64,000 bases of DNA from Symbiodinium microadriaticum (taxonomy: Eukaryota; Sar; Dinophyceae; Suessiales; Symbiodiniaceae): the NCBI GenBank assembly GCA_001939145.1, contig LSRX01000296.1:590409-654408 (forward strand), written 5' to 3'. This document shows, one piece after another, positions 11,001-23,700 of the stretch. Numbering within the stretch: the first letter of the stretch is position 1; each line of letters opens with the position of its first letter. The notes below the pieces were generated by a model that saw only the letters and a program-made list of their open reading frames with translations, made no database searches and was not told the DNA's origin. Made by a program: the position numbers and the translations under genes.

Positions 11001-14000
11001 TCCACTTCCTTGAACACCATCATATGCCGGAGGCCTTATAACAAAAAGCAACCTGGAGGCAGAATCAGAGCAGCGAATGAGCTCTTGTGAATATACATCT
11101 TGCAAAAAGGAAGGTCGTCGAGGATGGCGGCATGTGGTTGAGCCGTCCAGATGCCAGGATCACCCCGAAGCCCCTGATCTGGAAAAACCCTAACCATCCT
11201 TGTAAGGCCTTGGGAAAGCCAGCTGACCGAGCCGAGGAGAGCAGGGAAACATGCTCAGATCCTGAACCCTAGACCTTAAGCCAGGAGCCTTGAACTCGGG
11301 TCTAGGTACACTTCTACGTTACATGCGAGACCCTGGACCCCCGAACCCTGGCACATCTAGAGGCCACTTGAGCGAACCTTCCACCAGAAAGCATACTGCC
11401 AAAACCCCGAAAAACTCGAATCTTAAAACTCGAAGACCCTAAAATCCCAAAGCCTTGAACCTTAACCCTTAAGCCCTAAAGTCTGAAAGCCCGAAAACCC
11501 TAAACTCCCAACCACAGCGAACGTCAAAAATCCTCAAGCTTTGAACCTACAGTGAAAACCCTCAACCCCTAAACCCCTCAACCCCTAAACCCCTAAAGCC
11601 CGAGACGCCAGGGTGGCATCCTCACCCGCTCTCGCCACGGCGGCCATGCCTGGCGTCTTGGGGAACCGCAGGCGGAAACCTAAAAATAGGGTCTCTAGAA
11701 GCCTTAAAAACCCGGGGTTAAGGCTTATAAGGGTTTAGAGTTTAAGGTTTAAGGTTTAGGGTCTAGGGTTTAGGGTTTAGGGTTTATTATTTATAGGGTT
11801 TATAGGGTTTTGGGTTTATAGGGCTTATAGGGTTTATTATTTATAGGGTCCCCAGAAGCCCTCTGAGCCCCTAAGAACCCTGTGAAAAGGCCCAAAGCCT
11901 TTCACCCTAAACACTCGAAGCCCGGTAGCCTTAAACCGTTCAACACAAAAGCGCTGTTTTTCGGGGAGTTCGGCTTAGGACTCGCCTTTGGAGGGGTTTT
12001 GGAGGGCAGTCGTAGGAGTCGGAATAGTTCGTAGTAGCACTCTTTTGGATGTGCCCGATTGCGGCACGAGAGTCCGACACAGAACAGAGCTTCAGAACGG
12101 AAATTGAAACAATACCCACAGCACCCTTAAGTATAGCTACCACATACGGATATCATTGCAACACGATGCAAAACCCTACCTACTACAGCTATTCAGACCT
12201 AAAAGGCGTTGTCGAAGCATCTCTTTCGGGTCCAACGTTCTCTTCGTATTGTCACATCGGGTTGAACAATCCTTACTTCAGGCTTTGCTGGTGTGGACGT
12301 GCTTCAAGTTTTCATTCGTGGCTAGGCAGCGGTGTAGATGGTGTGCATCCCACTCACCGCAGCTCTTGACCCTAGTGTGGTTCCGGGGTGGACGTGGCTT
12401 CGCTGCCCAGCGTCCGAGCAACCCAAAATTTCAATGAAGTTCCCCAGCACACATCCGAGTAGCTATCCCAACGCTTTGCACACAACTTCACCCGTTGAAA
12501 GATGAGTTGCTCAGGCTTTGTGCCTCGCGGGTTCTGCTGCTTCAGGTTTCCAGGCTTTGGGGCTCCCCTGCTAGAAGTCTCCGGTTGAGGTAGTTGGCCG
12601 TGTAGACCCTTGATCAATGAATCCCCTCCCTGAGAATAGGGCTCCAGGTAGTACGAACACTCCATAAAGCCCTCTAAGACCCCTAAACCCTCGAAAAACC
12701 CGGAGGAAGGTTAAGCCTGTGCCAGAGGCCATGGACCCGCACGGCCTCAACCCGCATCTTGGCGGCTCTGGTGCTTTTTTTTCTTTGTGTCTCATGGAAC
12801 CGGGGCTTGGGGTTTGGGCTTAAGGGCTGAGGGTGAAGGGTTTAAGGGTATTGGGTTTAGGGTTTCAGGGTTTGGGGTTTCAGGGTTTGGGGTTAAGGGT
12901 TTAGGGTCTCAGGTTTCAGCATCCTTTAGGTTAAAGGGTGAAGTCTAGGGACGGTCATGTAGAGACGAAGCCACGGATTTCTCGTTTCTTTGCTGACAGG
13001 GTCCGAACCACATTTCACGAAGACTTCAGGGATTTTGCCTGAAGCTCTGGAAGCAAAGTCCTAATTCCGTGCTTCTGGGGTTGAAATTGGTGGTCCCTCC
13101 TACCATGAAGTGGGAGAGCGCTAGCGCATGTCCCGTTGTCTATCCCCAAGTGAGGAACGAGACCCTGATCCCAAACCGCCAAACCTGAAGCCCGTGACTA
13201 TGATTGCTCTGGTTCTTGTGTGTTGGTAGTATTGTTGTTGGTCAGTATGGTTGTTGTCTCTCAACAAGCAGAAGAGTTACCATTGTGGCTGTACCTCATT
13301 CTGCTAGGATGATGTGTTGCTGAGATGTTCACTTCGCCCCTTTGAGGCAGCCGGACTGGTTCCGCCTGCAAACCAACTACGACCCTTGGACAGCCACTTG
13401 CCACAAGGAAAGCCCTAAAGCCCTAAACTGCAAGGTCTTCCTGCCACTCACGCAGCAGTGCTGCGCCTTCTTTTTTGAAATGCTAGAACAAAAGAGGCCA
13501 AATGCGCCTCGTGTTTCGGTTTTTCAATGTAGATGCTGCTGTGCTCCGCTTGACGGACGACTCCCTTGTCTTTGAAGGCTTCCTGTAAAGGTACCAGCGG
13601 TCCAGAGCATTCAAGAAAAATATGTTGGGTCTTACGTTGGGACCGCAAGTTAGGGTTTGAGGTTTTAGAGCGTTTAGGGTTCAAGGCTTGAAGGCTCAGG
13701 ATTTAGGCGTTTAGGGCTTTACGGCTTTAGGATTTTAGGTTCAGGGTTTAGAGTTTAGGGGTTCAGGTTTTTAGGATTCAGGTGTTTAGGGTTTACGGTT
13801 TAGGGCCCTGGGGAACCTTAGTCAGTTGACAGTACGTATGCACCAAGACGCAGAACGTCCGGGCACGCCCAGCATGCGACGATCTTTACAAGCAAGTGCG
13901 ACCGGGCTTGGGGATTTTCTTGGGCAGCCTTAACCAATTCAGCCCCTAACTATCTCCAAACCTCGAAGTACCGACATCCGGGCTCTGGGCCTCGAAACCA

Positions 14001-15078
14001 CAAGCTGGACATTCGACACCTCAAGAATCCGAAACCCTGAATCGTAAACCCAGGCCGTCCCGGCCTACGACAACCGACGCCAGCCTGGCGTGGCCAACGC
14101 GGCTGATTTCTGCAGCAACTGCGGCGAAAAGTAGCTGACCGCGTGATGTGAGGTGTAACAGCTTCTCACTCCTGCAGTTGTCTTTTTTCCCAAACTCCAC
14201 ACCCACCTTTTATTTTCTCCTACACCCTAGACGCTGCAGCGTCATTTCTAAGACCTGTCTCCTCGGAGTGTTTGCAAGGCAAAGGTGTGGACGAGGACTG
14301 CGTGACCAAGGCATGCTACGGGGGTTTTGGGTTGCGGGTTTGGTGTTTAGGGCTTCAGGGTTTGGCATTCAGCTTCGCTCTTGGGTGCAGTTCCGTGAGT
14401 TTGACTTGCAGGGCAAGGGGGCTTTGGCAATAGTCAGTTTGTCACTCGGGTGATAGATACGATATCCGCAATTTGGGGCACTTCCAACCGCCGTGTATAA
14501 TCTAAACCTACAGAAAGCTTGCCTGTAATTGAATCCAGAGGCTTAGGGCCTAGGCTTTGGAGCTATTTCTGCTGAGAGGTTCCGCCTGGTTGGGGCTTCC
14601 ATATGACCTAGCTGTGACTGTGGTTGTCTGATTCGTGTCTCGGTTTTTCATGTTTGTGTTTTGCGGCAGATACGGCTTAGGGGTTCAGCGTTTCCTCTTT
14701 GATGGGTAGGGAACCCTGACGTCTAGCGCCTGCTTGAAGGCTCATGGGAGTTTGTTCAAGTGGGTTAGAAGCATATAGTGACAGAGGGAGATGTACCCAA
14801 AATTAAGATGCCTTACAGCCCTAATTGTAGCCTACTTAGTAAGTCCCATGAACCCCAAGCTGCATACCCGAACCTTCGGCTTTTGGAGAACCGAGCTGAG
14901 CCTTGATCCAACAACTAGTGGCAGGTCTGGTTGAGTTTAGGGGGTTCTGATGTGAGACAGGTCTTCCAGGATGCGGTTTCGCAAGCTTGCTGCGCGACTC
15001 GGACATTGCAGGTCATGACCGCGTGGCCCACCAAGAACCACCACACGGACGTCACGTCGGTGATGTGCCCACGCACAG
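2098..15078 (+). CDS. acid ceramidase / NAAA-like N-terminal-nucleophile amidase, 18 exons, partial at both ends
   Basis: Family enzymes hydrolyse the amide bond of N-acylethanolamines or ceramides, usually in an acidic compartment, after self-cleavage exposes a catalytic Cys. Exons: 2098-2160, 3000-3069, 4186-4231, 5244-5279, 5506-5556, 6077-6131, 6405-6462, 6883-6933, 7649-7696, 8216-8278, 9219-9244, 9746-9815, 9900-9945, 10193-10239, 13351-13407, 14054-14130, 14957-14972, 15012-15078. They join in one frame for about 315 codons; human NAAA has about 359. Motifs in order: YYEDYAQEMQGLASALNL, VLINLVYQVEGIGTSC, nucleophile Cys in FKG-C-SALVANG, VWQ-GRNLDWDL, VAGMIGILHGVYGGKFS, LNARDRGG, NPAYFVVAGAQ, WFRLQTNYDPW, YDNRRQP, and PTKNHHTDVTSVMCP. 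Cys, Arg/Asp of RNLD and Asn of TNYD match the catalytic set known for the family. No start or stop was located. The ends of exons 8216-8278, 6883-6933 and 14957-14972 are less certain than the rest. Substrate is not predictable. Confidence 0.88.
2733..2790 (-). repeat. interstitial telomere-type repeat, C-rich on +
   Basis: Runs of CCCTAAA with CCTAAAT variants, located in the intron before the exon at 3000. Confidence 0.8.
3772..3866. repeat. dispersed short element, family 1, copy a
   Basis: Starts GGGTCCTTGTTGGATACAAT and ends GGCCCCAACAGGGAGCC. It shares about 80 percent of positions by eye with 7208-7303. The ends are imperfect inverted repeats (GGGTCCTTGTTGG against GGTTCCCTGTAGGG), as in small terminal-inverted-repeat elements. 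Confidence 0.75.
4795..4965 (+). repeat. interstitial telomere repeat (TTTAGGG)n
   Basis: The longest and cleanest TTTAGGG array in the window, with a single N at 4897. It lies in the intron between exons 4186-4231 and 5244-5279. A second short run follows at 5085-5117. Confidence 0.9.
5942..6045 (-). repeat. interstitial telomere-type repeat, C-rich on +
   Basis: CCCTAAA units with slips, ending 30 bp before the exon at 6077. Orientation is opposite to the array at 4795-4965. Confidence 0.8.
7208..7303. repeat. dispersed short element, family 1, copy b
   Basis: Second copy of the element at 3772-3866, same orientation, sharing the TTGTTGGATACAATTTTA start and AATAAGGATTAAA core. Confidence 0.75.
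7710..7796 (+). repeat. interstitial telomere repeat
   Basis: GGGTTTA units with extra G or A, beginning 14 bp after the exon ending at 7696. Confidence 0.8.
8475..8584. mobile_element. small inverted-repeat element (MITE-like), about 110 bp
   Basis: A perfect 23-bp inverted repeat (GTAGGAACCTGATTAAGAAA plus CCC) at 8479-8501 and 8558-8580, extendable to 27 bp with one mismatch, around a 56-bp core. TA occurs at both outer edges, which would fit a TA duplication. It lies in the intron between exons 8216-8278 and 9219-9244. Confidence 0.7.
8884..8985. repeat. dispersed short element, family 3, copy a
   Basis: GGGATCTATAG, TAGGGTTTCCTTATTATGG and CCCCCAACAAGAACCC resemble the copies at 51240-51500. 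Confidence 0.6.
11735..11850 (+). repeat. degenerate telomere-type repeat with duplicated GGGTTTATTATTTATAGGGT
   Basis: Located inside the 3.1-kb intron 10240-13350. The 20-bp word near 11781 recurs near 11829. Confidence 0.65.
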
Positions 15079-16700
15079 GCTTCATGAGTGCCCCGGCCGA
15101 TCTTGGAAGCTTTCGAGTCCGAAGTCCATGAAGAAGACCTGTAACTTGAAGTTCTTAGACCTTTTGTGCCGGGCTCGTTGGGTTGTCGGTTTGGGCGTGC
15201 ACGTAGTGGTCCGGACCAAGCTGAGAGAGGCCTTGCTTTTCTCGAAGTTTGACAAAACTGCCTGAATCACAGAACCTAGACGGCGCCCTGTAGCCAGCAC
15301 CCTAGGCCATACTGTAATTCTCATACCGTACTTGACGGCTCATTGGTGTTGGCGGCGGGCAGCTACAGCTGCACATATGTCATCCCCCGGATGACAGCTG
15401 TCACCCTAACCTGACTTTACGCATCTATGATCCTTCAAGCGAGGCCCAGTTCCTGTCTTGAGGCACCGTGGTCTGGCAACATTCACCCGCGGCTGAGACG
15501 ATGGTTGTTTAGGGTTTAGGGCGGCTTCACGACCTTCTAGGAAAGTCGCGGGCCAAAGGTTTCGTCGATTGGCGATGTTTCAGGGTGTCCCTCTAAGCCT
15601 GATATGAGAGTTTCAGAACAGCAAGGGAACCCCCCCCCCCAAAAAAAAAAAAATAGAAGGATCCTGAATTCATACCAGGTTCTCTTTCAACCAAAAGCTA
15701 CCCTCGCTTTCTGAAGCGCTCATCAGTTGCCAGGCTTAAGGTTCCCGGTTGAGCCACAAGAGCTGTCGAGAGAGGCGTTCGAAAAAAGTTCGGCCCTGGG
15801 CCCTTGATATAGGGGCCTAAATAAGTACCAACACCAGTTTGGGGCTCCTGATTCTAACTATGGGGTACAACATACCCTCTAGTACCCTATGCTGGTTGAG
15901 GCCCCTAAAGTAACCCCCAGACCCTGAAAGCTTCGTTGTGGTTGTGGCTATGGGCCCTAGAGCCAACAGAACGCCACTGCATAGACAGAAGAGATGAACC
16001 CTAGTTCCCCCAAGTCATGGTCCTGAAGCTTGTCAGAGAACCCTGGCTTCAAAACCATAAACCCTAAACCCTAAACAGCCTGCAACTTCACCAACCAGGC
16101 AAGAACTCCCCCGACTCTAGATCAATGAGCAGCCTAAGCTAGTGATTATGTGCGCTAATCCCAGGCTTAGGCCTTTGATTGGAGTGTGATTTAGGGTTTA
16201 GGTCTTAGGTTTCGACTTTCAACTTTCGGGCAATACCTGCAGATGAGCCAGATTCATCAGTGCCTGGTCACCCTTTGGAAACTCACCAACATCGTGTAAA
16301 ACAGTTGTAAGACGTCACTAAACCCCGGTTAAAACCAGAGGCCGAGACGTAAACCCTGTTTCGGAGTGCAGTATGCTCCAAGACCAGTTTTGTGAAGGGC
16401 GGTTTCACAAGAATCGTTGCAGTGGTTGAAGAAACATAATCAGGGAAAGCTTCCTGAGTCTCCTTCAATTCTGCAGCTTACGTTCTCCAAAGGGCTAAGC
16501 CGCAGTCTGAAAGCCTGGATGGGGTTTCGGCTCCGGGCCTCCTCTTCATCACTACAAGTTCACGTGCCTCTCTGACAAAAGAACCCCCAATACAACCCAC
16601 TAAAGGGTTTAAGGTTTAGGGGTTTAGGGTAAGCCCAGCATCCCGAAGCATCCGACAGCCGCGAAATAGCGAGCACGTCGTGGAATCTTGCCGCCGCCAG
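15079..16700 (+). other. gap between the NAAA-like and kinesin exons
   Basis: The end of the NAAA-like gene and the 5' part of the kinesin gene should lie here. I could not find either stop or P-loop exon. It holds a C9A13 homopolymer pair (about 15628-15652), a family-2 element (15838-15925) and short telomere-type runs near 16060 and 16610. Confidence 0.6.
15838..15925. repeat. dispersed short element, family 2
   Basis: Pattern GGGGCTCCTGATTCTAACTA, TACCCTATGCTGG, TTGAGGCCCCTAAAGTAAC. Related copies occur at 17512, 20800, 21701, 50204 and, in part, 52815. Confidence 0.65.
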
Positions 16701-17763
16701 GCAACGAGGGCACGGCGCCGCGGACGATCCATGACCGCCGGCTTGTGGGGTCAGCTTAAGGATGTGGGGTTAAGGCTTTCGAACCGAGGTTTAGGGCAAT
16801 GCTCTGAGGTTGAGACTGCCCTAAACCCTAAACCCTAAACCGTCAGGGGCAGCTTGTAGTTCGCTCTTGGCACCGCTAGAAATTATCGTTGCAGCCTTAA
16901 GTCTGACCATTGAATCCTTTCTAGACACCTTCTTGAACCCTTTTGAGACCGACACCCCAAGTCGAATGGTAGAAGCACCTGAGCCCGAAATCCTATGAGG
17001 CTCTTTCACGCACAAGAGACCCACACTACTCCACACCCCAAGCCCTAAGCCCTACGTATTCCTCGCTGAAACGAAAACGAGGCCACCAAGGCGGTCTAGT
17101 GCCTATGCCGTTTAGTATTGGGGGTTCAGGGTTCAGTCGTCGACGAGCCCTTCGGATTTCCGACGTGTCACGGACCCTGACAGAGATGAACTCCCGTACT
17201 TCGAACTTCGGATTAGACATGTGGGGTTTCTGCGTGCAGAGCAGATGAAGTATGGGCGTCCTTCTCCAGCTAGTTCTTGGGCGTCTGGTTTTGGACTGCT
17301 TTTGATTCTAGCGCTTATGGGTTGAAGGGTTCGGCAGGGTTGTAAGAGCTTGAATCTTCAATACTTTACATAAGATTTTGTGGCAGCTCGTGTGAGCTTT
17401 GAAGGTGTTTTCGCTTCGGGTTCGGAGTAGGCCGCAAGTGTTCCGTAGCTCAGGGGACACCAAACCGCAAAGGTGTGTGCGGCCTAAATATTTATCCATA
17501 CTATTTTGGAGCTCCTCATTGTAACTATCGTGCCAAAAAGTACCCCCTAATACCCTATTCTACTTGTTGAGGCTCCTATAGTAACCCCTAGATAGCTTCA
17601 GTATAACCTACCCCCTAACACCCTATTCTACTTCTCAAAGGCCCCAGAAAGCCGAGCTTCCGGCCAGGAGATCTATCGAGTCTGCGAGCAGGCGACTGGC
17701 AAGATGCCGTCTTCCGGATTTCAGGATTTTCTTGGGTTCGAGGGTTTTGGGGTGTTTGGGTTT

Positions 17764-17795
<32 letters not shown>

Positions 17796-20700
17796 NNNNN
17801 NNNNNNNNNNNNGGGGGGGGTTGGGGGGTTTCGCCCAAAGCCATGACTGAGCCTGAAGCCTAGGCCGAGACCCCCAAAACCCTGAAGCTCTGAAGCTCTG
17901 GGAGGGCTCCTTCGGGTCGAGTCGAAGTCCATTTCCCGAGCCCCAGGATGATTCAGGTTTCGACCCCGACCGAGTGTAGGCGTGTGTAGGGGCTTCGGGG
18001 TTTAGGGCTCTAGGGCTTTAGGGTTTTGGGGTTTAGAGTTTTCGTGTTTAGGGGTTTCGGGGTTTAGGGTTTAGGGATTTAGGGTGAGGTTTAGGGGGTT
18101 TAGGGGTTTTAGGGTTTTAGGGGTTTAGGGGTTTAGGGGTCTAGGGGGTTCGACCCCGACCAGCTCTCGAGGCGGAACTCCCAAGTGGGGTAGGGGCCCT
18201 TGTAAAGTAAGCACGAACAGATCCTGAAACCTGGCTCCGAACCCCACCAAGAAACTGAAACCCCCCCGAAGAATGGACTACATGCGGTTTTGCAGCAGTT
18301 AAAGTCCTTTCGGGTAATGGTATCCTAGCTACTCATCGAGGATCTTACAGGTCAGCCCTAAACCCTAAGCCCATCAGCCTTAGCCCTGAAACCAAGCAAG
18401 CCCCTCCGCTTCTTTCACATGGGAAGACTCAGGGCTCTGACCGGTTCACCTACACGGTGATGGGTTCTATGCTGGAGCTGCTTCTGGAATGCAAGCGGGG
18501 GGGAGAAAGGGGCTTGGTTTTTAGCTCAAGGGTTCAAGGCCTTGGCTGAAGGCTGTGCAAGCTTATTTGAGTTTTTCTTTAGTACTATGTTCTGCTGCGA
18601 ATATTGGGTTCTGTTGAATGCTACAAGGGAGGCTGTAGGCTTTTGGTAGGATGCGTTTTGGTTTGATACTTTGGTGCTTGTCTGGGATCCATGCACCTAG
18701 TATAAACAGGGTATGCAGCGTAAACCGTGCAATCCAACTTGCAAGTCGAATCTAATTGCTTACCAATTCCTTGATCCTGCAAGCAGGGGTTTCGAGTTTG
18801 GTTGCATCTAAAAGCTTGCGCGGTTCTAGCTTGCTGCTGCAGGGCTATAGATAGTGCTCCGGGCGAGAACTCAAATGCCGGAATACGGCCTTCTTTCAAC
18901 GGTATCTGCGGTATATAATCAACAAGCGTCGTTGTCAGATGGGGTTTGGGGGGTTCGGGTTTTAGCAAGGGTCGCTGTCGGGACAATTGGCTTCTTTTTC
19001 AGTGCTGTCCGGTTTTTCCGTGGGCAGGGGCTTGGGATACCACGATACAGGACATCCACATCCGATTTCCTTCGCCTACCTGCAAAACTGCATCCCCGCA
19101 CTCCATGGGCACCTTGCGAGACCCCAATGAACAAACCAAGATAACCCCAGCGACCAATCCCGAAGCATTACACCGACTGCTTTTCTGTATCCCGAAGCCC
19201 AAGGCACAGACCCTGGATTGCCCCCAAACCCAAAGCACTCCAAGGTATTGCAATGCCATAGTCGACTTGCTGGCCAAGGGCAACCCCAGCCCGGCTCAAA
19301 GCGGAAGTGGCTTAGGGCCTACGTGGTAGCTACCATAGTTAACGGTTTTTACAAAGACCCGTGAAGGGGTTTAGTCGCAAGGAGTGAGACATGCAGACTT
19401 CAGGGCTTACAGGCTGCCGAGGCTGGTCACCCAACAACAGGCTTGGCTTCAGAAAGCCGCTAGAACCAGGGGGCCGAAGCGGAAGATGCCAAAGCCCTAG
19501 CCCACTCAGCCCTGAAACCCGGGAGTCGTCTAGCCCCTATTCGAGGCCCAAGCCAGAGCAGTGTCTGCTTCATTTCAGGGACGCCAGGTTTAGCAGTTGA
19601 GGGAGACCTTGCACGTGAAGCTACCCGAAGTAGAAACCCATACACCCCAAACGCCAAAGCCTAACCCCAGCCCTAAGAGGGCCCCAAGTGTTGAGACCTT
19701 TCCTGTGGGGCTGTGAGGGTTCTGGCTGATAGTGCCGCAAAGGACCGCTGGTGAGGACCCGGACTGGCTGTAGGGTTAGAGGAGCCCCGATTTCGGGATT
19801 AGGGTTTAGCTTTTACCACCTGCTGCTCTCGCCGAGATCAGTCGAAAGCGAAGCTCAACATCCGCCAGGAGAAGAACGGAGCGGCGGCAGTCTCAGCGAT
19901 AAGGATAGAAAGAAAACCTTTAGTGTAACGGTTAAAACCTCTATAACCTCTGCTATCCCTAGGAAGCCCCGAACCCTAGGACACAATGAACAGGAAGGCC
20001 GTTTAGGAAACCCTAAGAAGCCGAGTTTTCGGCCCTTTGCTCCTCCTGGCCAACCCAACCTCAGTAGCCAAAATAGGGCCAAGGATGAAGAATGATTCTA
20101 CGGACACAGGGGTTTATCAGGGTTTAGGGGATAGGCCGAAAGGATTCCTTGCTAACAAAGGGCGCTTTCATGACTGACAGGCGAGCTATGGTCTCTTTCG
20201 ATACGGAGTATAAGGGGAATACTAACGCTAATTTGTCCCTTATGCTGACGGTAGGCCACCAAACTCCTGAACTGGACCCGCCAGAGCACCAGTGTGAAAT
20301 TTTATGTTTTACCTTGTTCACCCCTTCTAGGTGTAAAGCTTTAAACCCTAAACCGTTGCAGCCTGTACATAGCCCTAAACCCCAAACCTTACTTAACCCT
20401 CAAGCTCTAGACACTCAGGTTCCCCTAAACCCCCTAAACCCCGGAAGAAATGTGGTGTTAGGTGGGGATCCCCTAAAAAGCTCCCTTGCATAGGAAACAC
20501 CTCTGCCTGATAGACGGAAAAAAAGGGGGCTTCAAAACCCTAAACCCTAAGGGTCCCCTAAACCCTAAACCCTGAACGGTAGGGTTTAGGGTTTAGGGCT
20601 TAGGGCTTAGGGTTTAGGGCCCCTAAACCCTACCAGCTCCCGAGGTGTACATGGAGGGCCTCACTGAGGAGCAGTGTCCGAAGCTCAGCGGTGCAAAGGA

Positions 20701-23700
20701 GCTCTTGCCCTGACTTCTTTGGGGCTTGCCTAGGCTTTCATACATGGTTTTTTCAGGGTGTTTACGTAATAAACCATTAAGGCCCTCATATAATATAGGG
20801 GCAATAATAATACTATTTTGGGGGGATTCCTTGTTATAAGTATAGTATAATGGGCCCCAAAATCCTCTTCTAATGATTGAGGGCCCTACATTAGGTTCCT
20901 TCGGGTTTGGGGATTTGGGGCTTCGAAGTTCAGGGCTTAGGGGTTTAGAGTCCAAGGCAAGGGTTTGGGCTTTGTGTGTGGGGCTTTTGAGGGTTCAGGG
21001 CTACTGGTTTGTGTTTAATTTTGTCTAGGTGCTTTCAGTTTCACGGCGTCCGTTGAAGAGCATGTTTGACTCACATACTGATCTCGCTGGAAGTGCGGAG
21101 TCAGAGCGAAACAACCTCGAGGATCAGCTTTGATGCCTAAAACCTCAAGCCTAACCCCTTAAATCCTAACCTGCCCCACCCCTTACATCATTAAGCCCTA
21201 AACCCCCAGACCACTGAAATCTTCCAGAACGTCGTAAGCAAGAACATCGTCGAAGCTCGTGAGCCCAGATTAGGGCTTCAAGTCTCTGTGCCTCAAGTGC
21301 CCAAACTCAAACGCTGTTTTCGGAGTTTTGGGGAAAGGGAGTGAGTTTCAAGGCTCCACTACTCCTCACCTTCGGCTCCCAATCAAAACCAGACGCCCTG
21401 GGAGATTCTCGCGCAATCTTAGGGGCACCTGCCCATGGGCTTTCTAACGAGGTCCACGCAGAGACCACCTTGCATCTGGGGCGCAGGGTTCCAAAGACCC
21501 AAAATCACCCGGGGGATGCCCCCCAAAAAACGCCTTCACCACCTCCCAAAAGCCCGAAAAAGCACCGAAACACACAACACCCTTCACACCTGAGAGACCA
21601 GACCCGACCATACAAAGAGTTTGATGAACGCTACATGAACTCAAGGCCCCTTGAAGATCCAAAGCTTTCAATATAGGGGGCCTCATCTTTACCCGTACTC
21701 TTTTGGGGCCTCCTGATTATAGTTATAGTATATTAAAATACCCCAAGATTATAACTATAGTAGAACAATACCCCAAAACCCTATTCTAATTAGTTTAAGG
21801 CTCCCCCACCTTACGCGTGAGGCAACACCGCCGAGGAGCTCATGGCCATGATGGACCGTAGCCTCGGCAAGTACTGGGAGAAAACTCCTCTGCTCCTCTG
21901 ACTTCTGCAGGGTAGGGGGTAGGGGGGTGGGGGGAGTCTTAAAAAGTAAGTTGTTTCATGGCTGCATGCTCTTATTGAGCGGTTTCAGGGTTTAGAAGAC
22001 CTTCGTAGGCCTTTTCTGCACGGGCTGTGTAAGGTATTTTGACAAGAGGGTTTATAGGGCTGCCCCGAAAGCCCAATGCCCTAAACCCTGAAGCATTTAA
22101 AGCAACCCCGAATCGACGACGCTGGCTCCAAGCTTCTACTTCCGACTTCTGATATTTTGGAGACGTAGGGCTGAAGACCGGCCTCGCCGAGCTTTGGGAA
22201 GCTGCACTGCACCTTGAATTGTCCTTGGAGCCTGGTTCACTAGATTAGCAGATTAACCTGAACTAGATTGATAGGCAGATGGATAGATAGATAGACAGAC
22301 AGATAGATAGATAGACAGGTAGGTAGACAGACAGGTAGATGGATAGATAGATAGATAGATAGACAGATAGATAGATAGGTGGACAGACACGTGGATGCAG
22401 ATAGAGACAGATAGACAGATATGTGGAAAGCTAGACAGATAGATAGACAAATAGATGGATATATCGATCGTTAGATTGTCATCATTGCCATTCTTCTGTT
22501 CATGAGCGTTAACACTATTCAACAGACCCCTGAATGTAGAATACCAAGCCCAGAGCTTTTGCCCAGAAGACCAAACCCGAAAGAGCCAGGTGGTAACGAT
22601 CAGAGAACGGTGGCCGCTACCGTCTTTTCCTCGGGCTGTTTCCGAAGTGTGGGCTTCTGTCGGTGTAGGAGTTGATGATTTCAATCCTTCGCTGTCTGTG
22701 ATGCAGGGGGAGGATTTCTTCTGCAGGGTCGGCATGGCTCGGCCTCACCCTTTAAATCAAGGATAGACCCACCCCCCCCCCCCGCTCCACTCCCCCAAAC
22801 CTTCGCGGCGCAAGGCCATGAACTCTGAAAGCTCACGGAGCCACTTGGTGCTGCTCATCAAGATCATTAGCGTGAATAAGCATGCCCGGCGAGAGTTGAG
22901 AGTGTTCCGGGGTTCGGGGGTTTTACAGTAATCACATCGTGTCGAAGGGCGAGGTTTGGGTATTCGGCTTAGGGGGAAGCTTGGGGATTGACAGGTTTAG
23001 GTTTGATGCATAGAAGGTCGGAGTTCGGAGCCATTTGGAGGCTGCTTTTGTATCATTCGTACGCTCAGCTTAATGTGTCGAAGGTCTCGGACAACTAGCG
23101 AGCAGAGAACCATGCGCATCGCGAAGGAAGCTTGCGCGGGAGTATCGGGCCCCATACCTTGATAAGCTTTACAATCCGGATCTATTACATTAAGGCCTTT
23201 GGAGCAAGGACATCCTTTTGACTTGGGCTCAGGGCCAAAGAGAGGTGTGGGAATAGACTCTCAGGAGCCGAAATCTGCAAACCGAGATCCCGGCCGGGTA
23301 ACTCATGTCTCCTTGTGCTTGTGTCGAGACAGTCGTAGTCGTCGTCGTAGTGGTGTCGGAGTAGCAGTAGCAGTAGGAGTAGTAGTAGGAGTGGGAGTAG
23401 GCTTGACTTGAGTAGGGGTGGGAGTAAGGGGAGGAGCAGTGGAAGAAGTAGTAGTAGTTGTTGTAGCAGTGGGAGTGGTGGGGGCGGTGGTGGCAGTGGT
23501 GGCAGTGGTGGCAATGATGGCGGTGGCCGTGACAGTCTGCGTGGTGCTGGTAGAAGTGGTTTATCTCCTGCTCCTCCTACTGTTGCTGCCGCCACCGCAC
23601 AGCCCTAATCCCTCGCTGTGCCAGGGAAACGAAGGAGACACTTAAAGGCAAGATGCTGATGTGCTGCTTGGCGTGAACAAGGTTTCTGAAGGGTTTGAAG

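Noticed and set aside
10390-11110. Possible minus-strand spliced gene
   Set aside because: Only antisense-style readings with inconsistent phases; it lies in the 3.1-kb intron 10240-13350 of the + gene.
13531-13580. Candidate + exon reading DAAVLRLTDDSLVFEG
   Set aside because: The exons at 13351 and 14054 join in phase to give the expected family sequence without it.
22253-22735. 160-codon minus ORF rich in SIYLS
   Set aside because: Translation of the GATA/GACA array.
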